Assembly (NCBI GenBank): GCA_016718205.1
Contig: JADKEB010000033.1
Coordinates: 620,001 to 684,000, forward strand
DNA from: Saprospiraceae bacterium
GTDB lineage: Bacteria > Bacteroidota > Bacteroidia > Chitinophagales > Saprospiraceae
Length of the DNA: 64,000 nt
Direction of reading: 5' to 3'
Positions 1 through 8,680 of this stretch are shown here, piece after piece (position 1 is the first letter of the stretch; every line of letters begins with the position of its first letter). The position numbers and the translations under genes were made by a program. The notes under the pieces were generated by a model that worked only from the letters and a program-made list of their open reading frames with translations, did not search any database and had not been told where the DNA came from.

Positions 1-242
1 ACTAATAATAAATAAAATTAACGTATACAAACTTCTCATAAAACGTACATTTTAGTGATTAAATAGTAAAAAGATCTAAGTTAATGTGGATTTTGCGGTA
101 AAACAAAGATATATATATCTTTCATTTATTCGGCACTTTATACATTACTTTTTTATGAAATAATGGTTTTTATTGTAAAACATTGATAACAATGTTAAAA
201 ACATATTAGTAACTAACTTAAAGAGTGCATTTCAAAATTTCG

Positions 243-415
243 CTATGCTACATTTTTTATTAGGTCTCTTATTTTGTCTCAATATCCACTCATGTTCAGC
301 ACTCTAAAACTCATAATATTTTTCAAGCCTTTTTTCGACCATCGCTGACCCGATTGTTTCATTCTTTTTTGTAATACTGTTCGATGTGCCGACTCTATCG
401 CCCTGCTTTTATGTA
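243..415 (-). pseudogene. Transposase C-terminal remnant
   Basis: Read on the minus strand, this stretch encodes a peptide with the block AIESAHRTVLQKRMKQSGQR followed by a Trp, then a tail ending DKIRDLIKNVA. The block resembles the C-terminal signature of ISKra4-like transposases (AIESA..VxQxRxKxxGxRW). One in-frame TGA stands where a Trp codon is expected, at about 279-281. The rest of the transposase is absent: the sulfatase remnant begins a few bases upstream. It is a dead fragment. Family assignment rests on motif memory only. Confidence 0.5.
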
Positions 416-437
416 TTTAGGGTAATCCATTCTTTCT

Positions 438-1240
438 TTATTGTTGTTGATATACGTTAATAATGTTTGATATTTTTCTTCCTTTTGTACTGATTTTATA
501 CCTTTTACCACTTGTCCCAGGACGATAGCTCTTTTGAGATATCACACTATTCCATTCATATGGGTCTTTGATGACGTCATAAAATTCTTCACCACCTTTT
601 CCATACTTTATATACCTGTAATTTTCACTCTTCACAGCATGATTTCCTTCTTTAAATGTGATAAGGGCCGGTATATTCCAGTTTGCTTTTGGATTTTTTA
701 GCAATGGTGTGACACTGACCCCTTCGACATGTGCGGGAATAGGCAGACCATTTATAAAAAAATCTATTGACCTCTTACATAATTCATTTTTTGGTGTCAG
801 TCCGGGTACTACCCAAATCAAAGGAGACCTTGTGACTTCTTTCAAAGTGAAAATTTTCCCCAGTGATTTTTTTCACCTAAATGCCAACCATGGTCACCCA
901 CAGTACGATCATGGTATTTTCTTCTTCAGGGGATTTTTCATAGGCATCCAATATACGCCCGATTTGTACATCTGCATACGTGATGCATGCCAGATAAGCC
1001 CTTACAGCTTCTTTCCATTGAATTTCTCCGGTAAGTTTGTTGAGATCTTGATCAGGATTGGCCATTTTGACTCCTTCAGCTGGAAGATCGTCAAGATCAT
1101 TTTGTCTTTACAGCATTGTTGCCATAACATCCAAAATCATTCCAACTCACATCATCGGCAATAAAGATGTTGACATTTGGTTTTACTTTTTGGCTATATA
1201 TATTAATAGTTAACAGTAAAATAAATACCGTTGTCAATTT
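438..1240 (-). pseudogene. Sulfatase pseudogene with catalytic region deleted
   Basis: Minus-strand reading gives pieces of a secreted type I sulfatase in three frames. First comes a signal-peptide-like segment and VKPNVNIFIADDVSWND with CYGNNAVKT, the N-terminal metal-binding DD region. The sequence then jumps to NDLDDLPAEG and ...EAVRAYLACITYADVQIGRI. A frameshift follows (DHGWHLGEKNHW read in another frame). The last piece, 845 to 438, carries LKEVTRSPLIWVVPG, GLPIPAHVEG and DPYEW. The region that should hold the CxPSR formylglycine motif, roughly 150-200 residues, is missing, so no activity is possible. The reading frame also lacks a start codon: at base 1240 it runs straight into the end of a mobile element whose TAG closes the frame. 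Sulfatases of this group act on sulfated carbohydrates or choline sulfate in the periplasm. Confidence 0.75.
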
Positions 1241-1490
1241 TAGTATTACCTAAATATCTATAATGAGTTCCGTAATGAAAGTCAAAAGCACAACCTGCCC
1301 GCTTCGGAGCAGACGGGTAAAATCAGCATTTTTGACGGCAAATCATACTGTGTGCAGCTTTAGCTGTAGCATCGCTACCGCAAGGCGGTACAGGTTATGG
1401 TGCGAAGTCAAAAGTGAACGAAGTGACTGATTTTGCAGTGATTTTGGGCTGTAATAGGAAAGTCATTATAGATTTTTAGGTATTATTCTA
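1241..1490. repeat. MITE-like element, family D copy 1
   Basis: A 250-bp non-coding segment bounded by imperfect terminal inverted repeats. The left end contains ACCTAAATATCTATAATGA; the right end read on the other strand contains ACCTAAAAATCTATAATGA. Inside are short palindromes (CCGCTTCGGAGCAGACGG, CTACCGCAAGGCGGTA). A second copy with similar ends and the shared core CAAAAATGCTGATTTTA lies at 8275-8537 in the opposite orientation. It carries no gene, so it would depend on a transposase from elsewhere. It abuts the decayed sulfatase exactly where the start codon should be. Confidence 0.6.
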
Positions 1491-1516
1491 AGTTTTCTGC
1501 CCATTATCATAATGAG

Positions 1517-3142
1517 TTATTTGCCATTGAAGTAAACCATAATTGATATAACTAATGCCAATACAAATAATGAAGCCGCGATGTCGACCCAGTTGTAACT
1601 GTTTTTGTTATGTGCTTTTTGTGCGTCTGTCATGGTCTGCAAGGTGAGTCCTTCCATAGTAGACAGCACCGGTTTGGGGCTCATAAGACTTACGATGATG
1701 GCAGTACCCAGGCATATGATGAAAGAGATCACTCCAAAATGTAAAAAATTCATACTTCCGAAGTTGTAAAGAAAGTTGTCAGCTCCCAAACTACCGTTTT
1801 TGGCAAGAAGCTCAAAAAGTATCCTTAACATACCCAATGAAAAGCCCGTTACCAATGTAGCTATAGCTCCATTTGCATTGATCCTCGGAACAAAGATTCC
1901 CAATAGAAATATCGCTGTGATAGGAGGCGATATATAGGCCTGCACAGATTGAAGATATTCGTATAACACACCTGAAATATTGGCCATGATCGGTATCCAT
2001 AGAATACCGGCAAGCACAATCACAATAGTTGCGTATTGTCCGATTTTTACGAGCTTACGCTCAGGAGCATCAGGATTATTTTTTTTGTAAATATCAATCG
2101 TATAAAGTGTTGAGCAGGAATTGAAGACTGATGCCAGAGAGCTCATCAGCGCAGCTAACAAACCAGCTGCCACCAAACCCCGTATACCATGAGGAAGTAT
2201 GGTAGTGAGCAGTACTGAAAAGGCCTGATCAGGAGAGTCCCAATGCAATTCTCCGCGTTGCTTTAAAGTTAGTGCAATCACACCAGGAATCAAAAACAGG
2301 AAGACCGGCATGAGCTTGAGTAAGGCGCCAAAGATAGTACCACGTCTACCTTCTTTGATATTGGCAGCTGTCAGAGCACGTTGTACAATATACTGATCGG
2401 TACACCAATACCATATACCTACTATGGTACTTGTTATGAACAATGAAGGCCATGGAAAATCAGGATCAGAAGCAGATCGCCACATGTTAAAAAACTGTGG
2501 ACCCAGCTCTTGTTTCATAGACGCCCAACCACCTACCGCGTCCAGGCCCATGTAGGTCATGGTAGCGGCACTCAAAATAAGTACTATGGTCTGCAATGTT
2601 TCAGTATACACAACTGCTCTCATGCCACCGAAAACAGTATAAATTCCAGTCAGAATCACGGTAGCAAGAGCTCCGGTCCAAAACTCAATATCCAGTAATG
2701 CGGCTACCACTATTCCTCCTGCATAAATGGTTACAGAAACCTTGGTTAGTATATAAGCTACCAGAGAAATGATAGATAAAAAATTTCTGGAACGGGCATC
2801 AAATCTTTTTTCAAGAAACTCAGGCATGGTGAATACTCCGCTTCGGGCATAGAATGGAAGGAAAACCCAACCTAAAAGTAATACCACCCAGGCGTGGAGT
2901 TCGTATATAATTAATGGAAATTTTCCGGCTGCTCCGGTACCGGCCAGTCCTACTACGTGTTCAGAACCTATGTTGGAAGCAAAGATGGACGAGCCGATGA
3001 CAAACCATCCAATATTACGTCCGGCTAAAAAATAGTCTTCAGTATTTTCAGTTTTTTTTCTGATTACCCATAGCGCAAGCCCCGCAAGTACTAGAAAATA
3101 TGCAGAAATGACTACCCAGTCTAATACATCTAATTTTTCCAT
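1517..3142 (-). CDS. Sodium:solute symporter (SSS/SGLT family)
   Basis: 541 residues, almost entirely hydrophobic helices, consistent with the 13-14 membrane segments of the SSS family, which couples Na+ entry to import of sugars, inositol or organic acids. The segment ASNIGSEHVVGLAGTG near residues 55-70 is the typical SGLT-like helix 2 motif, and GVLYEYLQSVQAYISPPITA is a conserved late helix. Length fits the family. The start at 3142 gives the N-terminal helix LDVLDWVVISAYFLVLAG. The neighbours on the same strand are a 2-hydroxyacid dehydrogenase and a glycerate kinase, so the substrate may be a sugar acid or related compound (inference). An inverted repeat lies about 50 bases upstream. 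Confidence 0.9.
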   Translation of the reverse strand: MEKLDVLDWVVISAYFLVLAGLALWVIRKKTENTEDYFLAGRNIGWFVIGSSIFASNIGSEHVVGLAGTGAAGKFPLIIYELHAWVVLLLGWVFLPFYARSGVFTMPEFLEKRFDARSRNFLSIISLVAYILTKVSVTIYAGGIVVAALLDIEFWTGALATVILTGIYTVFGGMRAVVYTETLQTIVLILSAATMTYMGLDAVGGWASMKQELGPQFFNMWRSASDPDFPWPSLFITSTIVGIWYWCTDQYIVQRALTAANIKEGRRGTIFGALLKLMPVFLFLIPGVIALTLKQRGELHWDSPDQAFSVLLTTILPHGIRGLVAAGLLAALMSSLASVFNSCSTLYTIDIYKKNNPDAPERKLVKIGQYATIVIVLAGILWIPIMANISGVLYEYLQSVQAYISPPITAIFLLGIFVPRINANGAIATLVTGFSLGMLRILFELLAKNGSLGADNFLYNFGSMNFLHFGVISFIICLGTAIIVSLMSPKPVLSTMEGLTLQTMTDAQKAHNKNSYNWVDIAASLFVLALVISIMVYFNGK

Positions 3143-3191
3143 TTTTTCGTTTTGTTTTAAAAATTGTTGTTAATTTGAAGTTGGTTTTTTG

Positions 3192-3233
3192 TTTTGATCA
3201 TACTACGCATTGACTCTACGTAAATGATCAAAA
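3192..3233. promoter_or_regulatory. Inverted repeat upstream of the symporter
   Basis: TTTTGATCATACTACG on the left and CGTAAATGATCAAAA on the right form an imperfect inverted repeat about 42 bases long, 50 bases ahead of the symporter start at 3142. It could be an operator or a 5'-leader hairpin. No regulator gene is adjacent, so the partner is unknown. Confidence 0.4.
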
Positions 3234-3395
3234 TGTTTTTTTGATAAGTTCATCTTTCACCCTTCCTGATTCAGGATTAATGAGTTTTGTAAAATAGGAA
3301 ATCTTAGCAAGCTCATCCTGAAATATCGGTTTTAAAAGAATGAAGCAAATTTAGATATTAACTTGACTTTTCATTGTCTATTTATGCAATAATTT

Positions 3396-3551
3396 AGAGT
3401 ATGTTTAAAATTTTTCTTAGTTGTAAATCAAGAGATTATGGTTCTGACAATAAAATAATCAACGCATTTAGTGGACTAAATAAGGCGATTATTTTGAAGT
3501 CAGGTTCATAATATATTGATTTTAAGGCAATAAAAATTTAAACATACTTTA
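3396..3551. repeat. MITE-like element, type B copy 1
   Basis: About 156 bp, starting AGAGTATGTTTAAAA and ending TTTAAACATACTTTAG, so the ends are inverted copies of each other. The core contains GGTTCTGACAATAAAATAAT and GCGATTATTTTGAAGTCAGG. The core recurs, diverged and inverted, at 6631-6800 and, split by another element, at 22408-22854. No coding capacity. It fills most of the gap between the symporter and the dehydrogenase; the remainder of 3143-3618 shows no gene. Confidence 0.65.
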
Positions 3552-3618
3552 GCTCAAATTGGTATATCGCACAATAAGCTCTGGATTTGCCTATTTTTTA
3601 ACTTGCATTCTAATACTT

Positions 3619-4584
3619 TTATTTGTTTACAACATTAACCGGGGAACCATTTACAAAAGCAGCTAAGTTATCCACTGCAATGTTCATTAATCTGGATCTT
3701 GAATCAATTGGGGCCCAAGCAATATGTGGAGTAATGATACAGTTTTTAGCCTGAAGCAATGGGTTTGTTGCAGATATCGGTTCTGAAGATACAACATCCA
3801 AAGCGGCACCACCAACTTTTCCGCTATTAAGCGCATCACATAAATCCTGCTCGACTACAAGTGGCCCGCGTGAAGTATTTACTATCAATACGCCATCTTT
3901 CATTTTAGCAATATTGTTTTTATTAATAATACCTTGGGTGCTTTCTAAAAGTGGACAATGTAAACTAATAATATCCGATTGAGCCAATAATTCGACCAGA
4001 GTGACATATTTACACGTGTCACTTTCTAAAGCGGGATTTTGGTGATTAGCTACAGCTAAAATATTTAGTCCGAATGCCTGAGCTATTTTTGCAGTAGCCT
4101 GTCCAATTCTACCAAATCCAATGATGCCCATATTTTTACCTGCTAATTCAACTAATGGATAATTCCAGAAACAGAAATCCGGGCATTTAGTCCATTCGCC
4201 ATTTTTTACTGCATCTGCATGAGCACCAACATGGTGGCATAACTCAAGTAAAAGTGCGAATGTATATTGAGCAACTGCAGCGGTGCCATAAGTTGGGATA
4301 TTGGTAACTTTTATGCCTAATTCCTTCGCTGCAGCCGTATCGACCACATTGTAACCCGTTGCGAGCACACCTATATATTTTACAGAAGGTACTTTTTCCA
4401 ATACTACTTTTGTAAGTGGTGTTTTGTTTGTAAATATCACATCAGCATCACCTATGGCAGCAATCACACTATCAGGAGTAAAATCAGTACGATCGTGTAC
4501 TGCAACATCACCAAATTGTTGGAAACCATCCCAATTTAAATCTCCCGGATTTAGAGTATAACCGTCTAATACTACTATTTTCAT
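3619..4584 (-). CDS. D-2-hydroxyacid dehydrogenase (hydroxypyruvate/glycerate type)
   Basis: 321 residues, the usual length. The NAD-binding Rossmann motif GFGRIGQA is at 156-163. The catalytic Arg-Glu-His set is visible as R239 (NTSRGPLV), E268 (SSEP) and H287 (TPHIAW). The family reduces 2-keto acids to D-2-hydroxy acids with NAD(P)H in the cytoplasm; hydroxypyruvate or glyoxylate reductases are the closest common annotation. A glycerate kinase follows upstream on the same strand, which supports a hydroxypyruvate to D-glycerate role (inference). The two genes are 813 bp apart, separated by two mobile elements, so they are probably not co-transcribed now. Phosphoglycerate dehydrogenase is unlikely because there is no ACT or regulatory domain. 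Confidence 0.88.
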   Translation of the reverse strand: MKIVVLDGYTLNPGDLNWDGFQQFGDVAVHDRTDFTPDSVIAAIGDADVIFTNKTPLTKVVLEKVPSVKYIGVLATGYNVVDTAAAKELGIKVTNIPTYGTAAVAQYTFALLLELCHHVGAHADAVKNGEWTKCPDFCFWNYPLVELAGKNMGIIGFGRIGQATAKIAQAFGLNILAVANHQNPALESDTCKYVTLVELLAQSDIISLHCPLLESTQGIINKNNIAKMKDGVLIVNTSRGPLVVEQDLCDALNSGKVGGAALDVVSSEPISATNPLLQAKNCIITPHIAWAPIDSRSRLMNIAVDNLAAFVNGSPVNVVNK

Positions 4585-4606
4585 TTTTTTAATATTTTAC
4601 CCCTTT

Positions 4607-4847
4607 AGAGTATGTTTAAACTTTTATCATTTGGCTCCAAGCGGCAAATTTAATTTTATCCAGCGTTATATTTTTCGGCGAAGCTTCCGGCTATATTCAG
4701 TATTCGCTGCGAGCAGCTGCTCGCAGTTCCTTCTTTATTGAGTAAAGTATTTTACTCAATTCTCGTCACAGACGAGACCATTCAGTCATCTTGTCCAAAA
4801 TTAAATTTCCTCGCTTTCGCTCAAACATAAAAATTTAAACATACTCT
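4607..4847. repeat. MITE-like element, type A copy 1
   Basis: 241 bp beginning AGAGTATGTTTAAA and ending TTTAAACATACTCT: perfect 14-bp terminal inverted repeats. Inside are the perfect palindrome CTGCGAGCAGCTGCTCGCAG, the palindrome GAGTAAAGTATTTTACTC and the hairpin CTCGTCACAGACGAG. The same sequence recurs at 20278-20673, 22525-22784 (inverted) and 60317-60577. This copy lacks the CCGTACCGCGTCAAGC block seen in the other three. Non-coding. Confidence 0.8.
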
Positions 4848-5033
4848 TAAAAGAAAAGAATCTCGACTGAAGGGGCTGTTTATTTTTTTCTTCTTCAACT
4901 CTTATTTCATTATAACTGAATTAAAGCATTGCCTGGCCAGATTCATTACTTTTTAACTTTTGCTGCCATACTCTTGGGTAACAGGTTTTACTTAAAAGTT
5001 TAAGAATCTTCTTTTATCGGATTTAAATAGCTA

Positions 5034-5195
5034 AGAGTATGTTTAAAATTTATCCTTTAGCAATAAAATGTTTTATTTTGGCTACAAATTCGTTAAATTT
5101 TTCGTCGAATTGCCCACATTCGACTGCAAAATTTGCCTCTTTTCGCTCAAAATAACTCCATTTTATTATCCAAAAACAAAATTTAAACATACTCT
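5034..5195. repeat. MITE-like element, type C
   Basis: 162 bp with the same ends as type A (AGAGTATGTTTAAA / TTTAAACATACTCT) but a different core, for example GGCTACAAATTCGTTAAATT and CCTCTTTTCGCTCAAAATAA. A reading frame across it has no features of a protein. The sequence between this element and type A copy 1 (4848-5033) and the stretch 5196-5397 show no gene. Confidence 0.6.
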
Positions 5196-5397
5196 AATCT
5201 CCACCAAAAATTTATGGTATTCAACCAATTTGAAGCTGGGTAAGCCATAAAATGTATTTAACCAATTTTAGTATGTTAGTGCTACAAGAACAAAATAAAT
5301 AGATAAAACTTGATCTTGAAAATGATTCCTGCGTTTTATATGTACATTTACTTCATTCCTTTAGCCCTAGTGAATTGACTCTGTCATAATTGTAATT

Positions 5398-6540
5398 TTA
5401 ATGTTTTATTTGTTTCAACAAAATTAAACGTATAATGGACTCAGCCATATTTTCGACTAATTCTTCTGCATTGACCAAGGCATCTGTAAGGGTCATAGGT
5501 TTATCAATAATCGAAAAAATGCCATCAAATCCTTTATTATAAAGCTCCTTATAACCATTTCCCAAGCTACCTGCAATTGCAATGACTGGAATATTGGTTT
5601 GTTTTGCAACTTGCGCCACTCCAAAAGGGGTTTTGCCAAATGCTGTTTGAGAGTCAATTCTACCTTCGCCGGTAAACACAAAATCAGCACCAGCAATCTT
5701 TTTAGTAAACTTGGTTGCCCGCATAACAGTTTCAATACCACTTGCGAGTGTAGCTCCCAAAAAGCACATAAGGCCATAACCCAATCCACCAGCAGCACCG
5801 GCGCCCGGATAATCACTAAAATCAAATCCGTACCCAAATTTCATTATTTCGGAAAAATGCTTCAGGCCTTTATCCAAGGTTTGAACATCAGTTTCTGAAG
5901 CTCCTTTTTGTCGACCATACACATTGGAGGATCCTTTTATTCCATATAATGGGTTGTCTACATCGCAGGCCGCTATAATATTTATACCCTTTACCCTTGC
6001 GTCAAGACCTGACATATCCACGGTATGAATATTGATAAGTTCAGCACCACACATATTTTGCTCTTTGCCTTTTTTGTCCCGAAACCTAACACCAAGTGCT
6101 TGAGCCATACCTGTCCCACCATCGTTGGTGGCACTGCCGCCTAAACCAATAATGATCTCAGTACAACCTCTGTCAATGGCATGTTTTATCAGTTCGCCTG
6201 TCCCAAAGGTACTTGTTTTAAGTGCATTTCGCTCGTCGTTTTTCAATAATTCAAGTCCGCTGGCAGCAGCCATTTCGATTACTGCCGTTTTACCATCGCC
6301 CATAATTCCATAAAATGACTTAAATGGGCGTAATAAAGGATCATGAACCTTTGCTGCGACCATCACACCTTCAGACGCATCGATGAGCGATTGAACTGTT
6401 CCTTCGCCTCCGTCTGCCATTGGAACAATCACAGTTTCTATATTTGCATCCACTTTTTTTATTCCCTTTTCGATGGATTTAGCAACTTCAAGAGCTGTTA
6501 AACTTCCTTTAAATGAATCGGGTGCAATAATTACTTTCAT
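5398..6540 (-). CDS. glxK: Glycerate kinase
   Basis: 380 residues, the normal size for the GlxK/GarK family. The N-terminus MKVIIAPDSFKGSLTALEVA and the Gly-rich block GLGGSATNDGGTGMAQALG at 132-150 are family signatures; PMADGGEGT is at 40-48. The enzyme phosphorylates D-glycerate with ATP, usually to 2-phosphoglycerate, feeding lower glycolysis. It shares strand and neighbourhood with the 2-hydroxyacid dehydrogenase, which would supply glycerate. Upstream lies a diverged type B element, so any promoter is within or next to repeat DNA. Family assignment is firm; the 2- versus 3-phosphate product cannot be told from sequence alone. Confidence 0.93.
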   Translation of the reverse strand: MKVIIAPDSFKGSLTALEVAKSIEKGIKKVDANIETVIVPMADGGEGTVQSLIDASEGVMVAAKVHDPLLRPFKSFYGIMGDGKTAVIEMAAASGLELLKNDERNALKTSTFGTGELIKHAIDRGCTEIIIGLGGSATNDGGTGMAQALGVRFRDKKGKEQNMCGAELINIHTVDMSGLDARVKGINIIAACDVDNPLYGIKGSSNVYGRQKGASETDVQTLDKGLKHFSEIMKFGYGFDFSDYPGAGAAGGLGYGLMCFLGATLASGIETVMRATKFTKKIAGADFVFTGEGRIDSQTAFGKTPFGVAQVAKQTNIPVIAIAGSLGNGYKELYNKGFDGIFSIIDKPMTLTDALVNAEELVENMAESIIRLILLKQIKH

Positions 6541-6630
6541 TTTTATCTATTTGTCTCATTCATCTCTTTTTTAGCCTGATGTTTTCTCCGAAAATGGATG
6601 GAGAGCACATAAGCTTGTATCACTGTTATC

Positions 6631-6800
6631 AGAGTATATTTTTTATTGCCTTAAAATCAATGTATTATCAACCTGACTTTAAAATAATCGCCTACTTTGG
6701 TTCAAAAGCCTGCCTTTCACAACGTTGTCAAGTAAGCTAAATTCATTGATTACGTTATTGTCAGAAGACTTTTCAGATTGAATACATATTTTTTACATTT
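6631..6800. repeat. MITE-like element, type B copy 2 (diverged)
   Basis: Begins AGAGTATATTTTTTATTGCC and continues TTAAAATCAATGTATTATCA then CCTGACTTTAAAATAATCGC, the reverse complement of the type B core at 3396-3551. The far part TTACGTTATTGTCAGAA also matches; the outer end is worn. The rest of 6541-7050 holds a short hairpin (TGGGGTGCC ... GGCATCCCA, about 6885-6916) and no gene. Confidence 0.5.
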
Positions 6801-7050
6801 CGATCAAAGATATGCAAAATTATTCAACAATACACTTCATTTATAGACAAAATCCATCAAGAACTATGGGGTGCCAGTGTTGTCATTCTACCAACCAAAA
6901 AAATAGGCATCCCATGGGAGTTATTTCATTAATTCTGATGATAAATGGTACATTTGAGTTACGATATTCAGCAATATTCTAATGTTAAAAAAATGGCCAA
7001 ACCTACTTTACCGAACCATAGATTAAACTTTTTTTGTAATTGTTTAGGTC

Positions 7051-8225
7051 TTATTGAGCAAAGGTAATTTCTTTGCCATCAAAAACATCCATAATTGTAG
7101 AGAAGACATTGATGTTTTGTTTTCGGAGTGTTGATGTAAATCCAGCTAATCTGGCATGGTGATTTGCTCCCTCAATTGATCTGAATGTGTTGGATACTTT
7201 CATTTTTATTTTTGATGGTCGCAAGTCCCTCTCCGCCAAATTATTTGTAAATGGAATAATAGGATCAAAGGCATGAGCCAAAACACTTTCTTTATGCTTC
7301 TCTAATCGCTCCAATAGATTTAACCCTTTACTGCGTTTGTATTTTCCGCGTTTCCCACTCTTTTGGGGTGGTGGTTCTTCCTTTTTTCCATCGGATATTA
7401 TAATATCATATTGTTTTTCTATAAATACTCTGTTTTTGATATTTTGGTTGATATCTATTTTTGCTTGTTTTAGCAACTCCAACAACACATTAGCGTTGAT
7501 GTGGTATGAAGCCAATGCAATTTACCTTCAACTCTAACCCCCGTTTCATCTGAATGCGCTACTGCCGATGACTTTATCTCTTCTTTTATACGGTGCTCTA
7601 CGGGCTCTAAGATTTCATAACACCGCCTGTTGTTGCTCATGATGCTTCCTTCATTGGGTGTGATACCGTATAAATCTCCTAATAATGATGAAATCTTTTT
7701 AACGGGTATTTTATAGTCTGTATTGAGAAGTACACTAAGTGTGCGAATCCTAGTTCCGTATTGCACAGCTGAATTGACACCAGCTGGAAATTGTCCTTTG
7801 TTCACCTTGCCACAACATGGGCATTGAACATTATATTGCTGAAAGGCAATGACTTCCTTCTTCGGTCGTGGTATGTCATGAACCTGTCGTTGTTCTCCCA
7901 CAATCAGTGGTTCATTGGATATATCATGCCCACAATCACATACTAACGGTATCAAGGGTTGGGTCACATCTGGATTAGACTCCATCAATAATGTACCTCC
8001 TTTATGTCCATCTTGTCCTCCCTGCTTCCCACATTTACTCTTTGGAAAGGCAGGCTTCTTACCATATCCATCCGAAGATGGTGGTTTGTGGCTATTACTG
8101 CTATTTTTATTTAATCGTTCGGTGAGTTCTTTGACCTTTGATTCGAATTGGGCAATCTTGGCATCTTTCAATATTATAACCGATCGAAGAGAAGCATTCT
8201 CTTCTTCTAGTTCTTTGACGCGCAA
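7051..8225 (-). pseudogene. IS66-family transposase (TnpC), broken
   Basis: Two frames of one transposase. The 5' piece (8225 to about 7520, TTG start) has an N-terminal coiled coil (VKELEEENASLR), the linker NKNSSNSHKPPSSDGYGKKP typical of IS66, a zinc finger CDCGHD/CPCCGK and the first DDE aspartate in HSDETGVRVEGKLHWLH. The 3' piece (7515 to 7051) has the C-terminal block NNLAERDLRPSKIKMKVSNT with the catalytic Glu, then TLRKQNINVFSTI. The frame changes at about 7515-7530, and roughly 80-100 residues containing the second catalytic Asp are missing. No TnpA/TnpB accessory genes are present. The element cannot move itself. Confidence 0.85.
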
Positions 8226-8274
8226 CTCAAGGGAGATGATAAAAACTACAACGGAACTTAAAACTGCGTAAAAG

Positions 8275-8537
8275 TATAATACCTAAAACCTAAAATGATA
8301 ATCTATCACGACCTCCAAATACTTCAAAATCATTTTATAGTAGCCGCCAGATATGCTGGCGGTTCCTTCATTAATTGAGACGCCACCCAATTTAATGAAG
8401 CACTTTTCAGGCTTGCACCATAGTGGTGACTATAATTTGTCGCTAAAAATGCTGATTTTAACTGCCCGACTACCTGGTCAGGCGGGTTGTATATGAAGCT
8501 CTCACTACGAATCTCATTTTAGAAGTTTAGGTAATAT
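8275..8537. repeat. MITE-like element, family D copy 2
   Basis: About 263 bp with imperfect terminal inverted repeats: left ATACCTAAAACCTAAAATGA, right (other strand) TTACCTAAACTTCTAAAATG. The core shares CTAAAAATGCTGATTTTA and a GC-rich inverted repeat near CTGCCCG...CAGGCGGG with copy 1 at 1241-1490. It also contains the hairpin CCGCCAGATATGCTGGCGG (8343-8361). It lies between the IS66 remnant and the receptor gene; the rest of the gap holds only the receptor's promoter region. Confidence 0.55.
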
Positions 8538-8651
8538 AAAACACAATCAAAAATAATATATTTTCCGGACATTAGATTATTCTTCCACAATTCAACCAAT
8601 TTTTTATACAGGTCAACGGTATCAACATACTTCATTGGATAACGCAGGTGT

Positions 8652-8659
8652 TACTTTTG
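8652..8659 (+). promoter_or_regulatory. Putative -7 box of the receptor gene
   Basis: TACTTTTG matches the Bacteroidota -7 consensus TAnnTTTG and lies 22 bases before the ATG at 8681. No convincing TTG -33 box at 19-20 bases spacing was found. It supports the downstream start for the receptor. Confidence 0.35.
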
Positions 8660-8680
8660 TACATCAACATAATCCAAACA

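Noticed and set aside
658..1164. Long plus-strand open frame
   Set aside because: It is antisense to the sulfatase pseudogene, whose conserved motifs read on the minus strand.
5068..5250. 60-residue plus-strand frame
   Set aside because: It lies across the type C mobile element and has no protein-like features.
8648..8680. Upstream start for the TonB-dependent receptor
   Set aside because: It adds 11 residues before a normal signal peptide and overlaps a TAnnTTTG promoter box.
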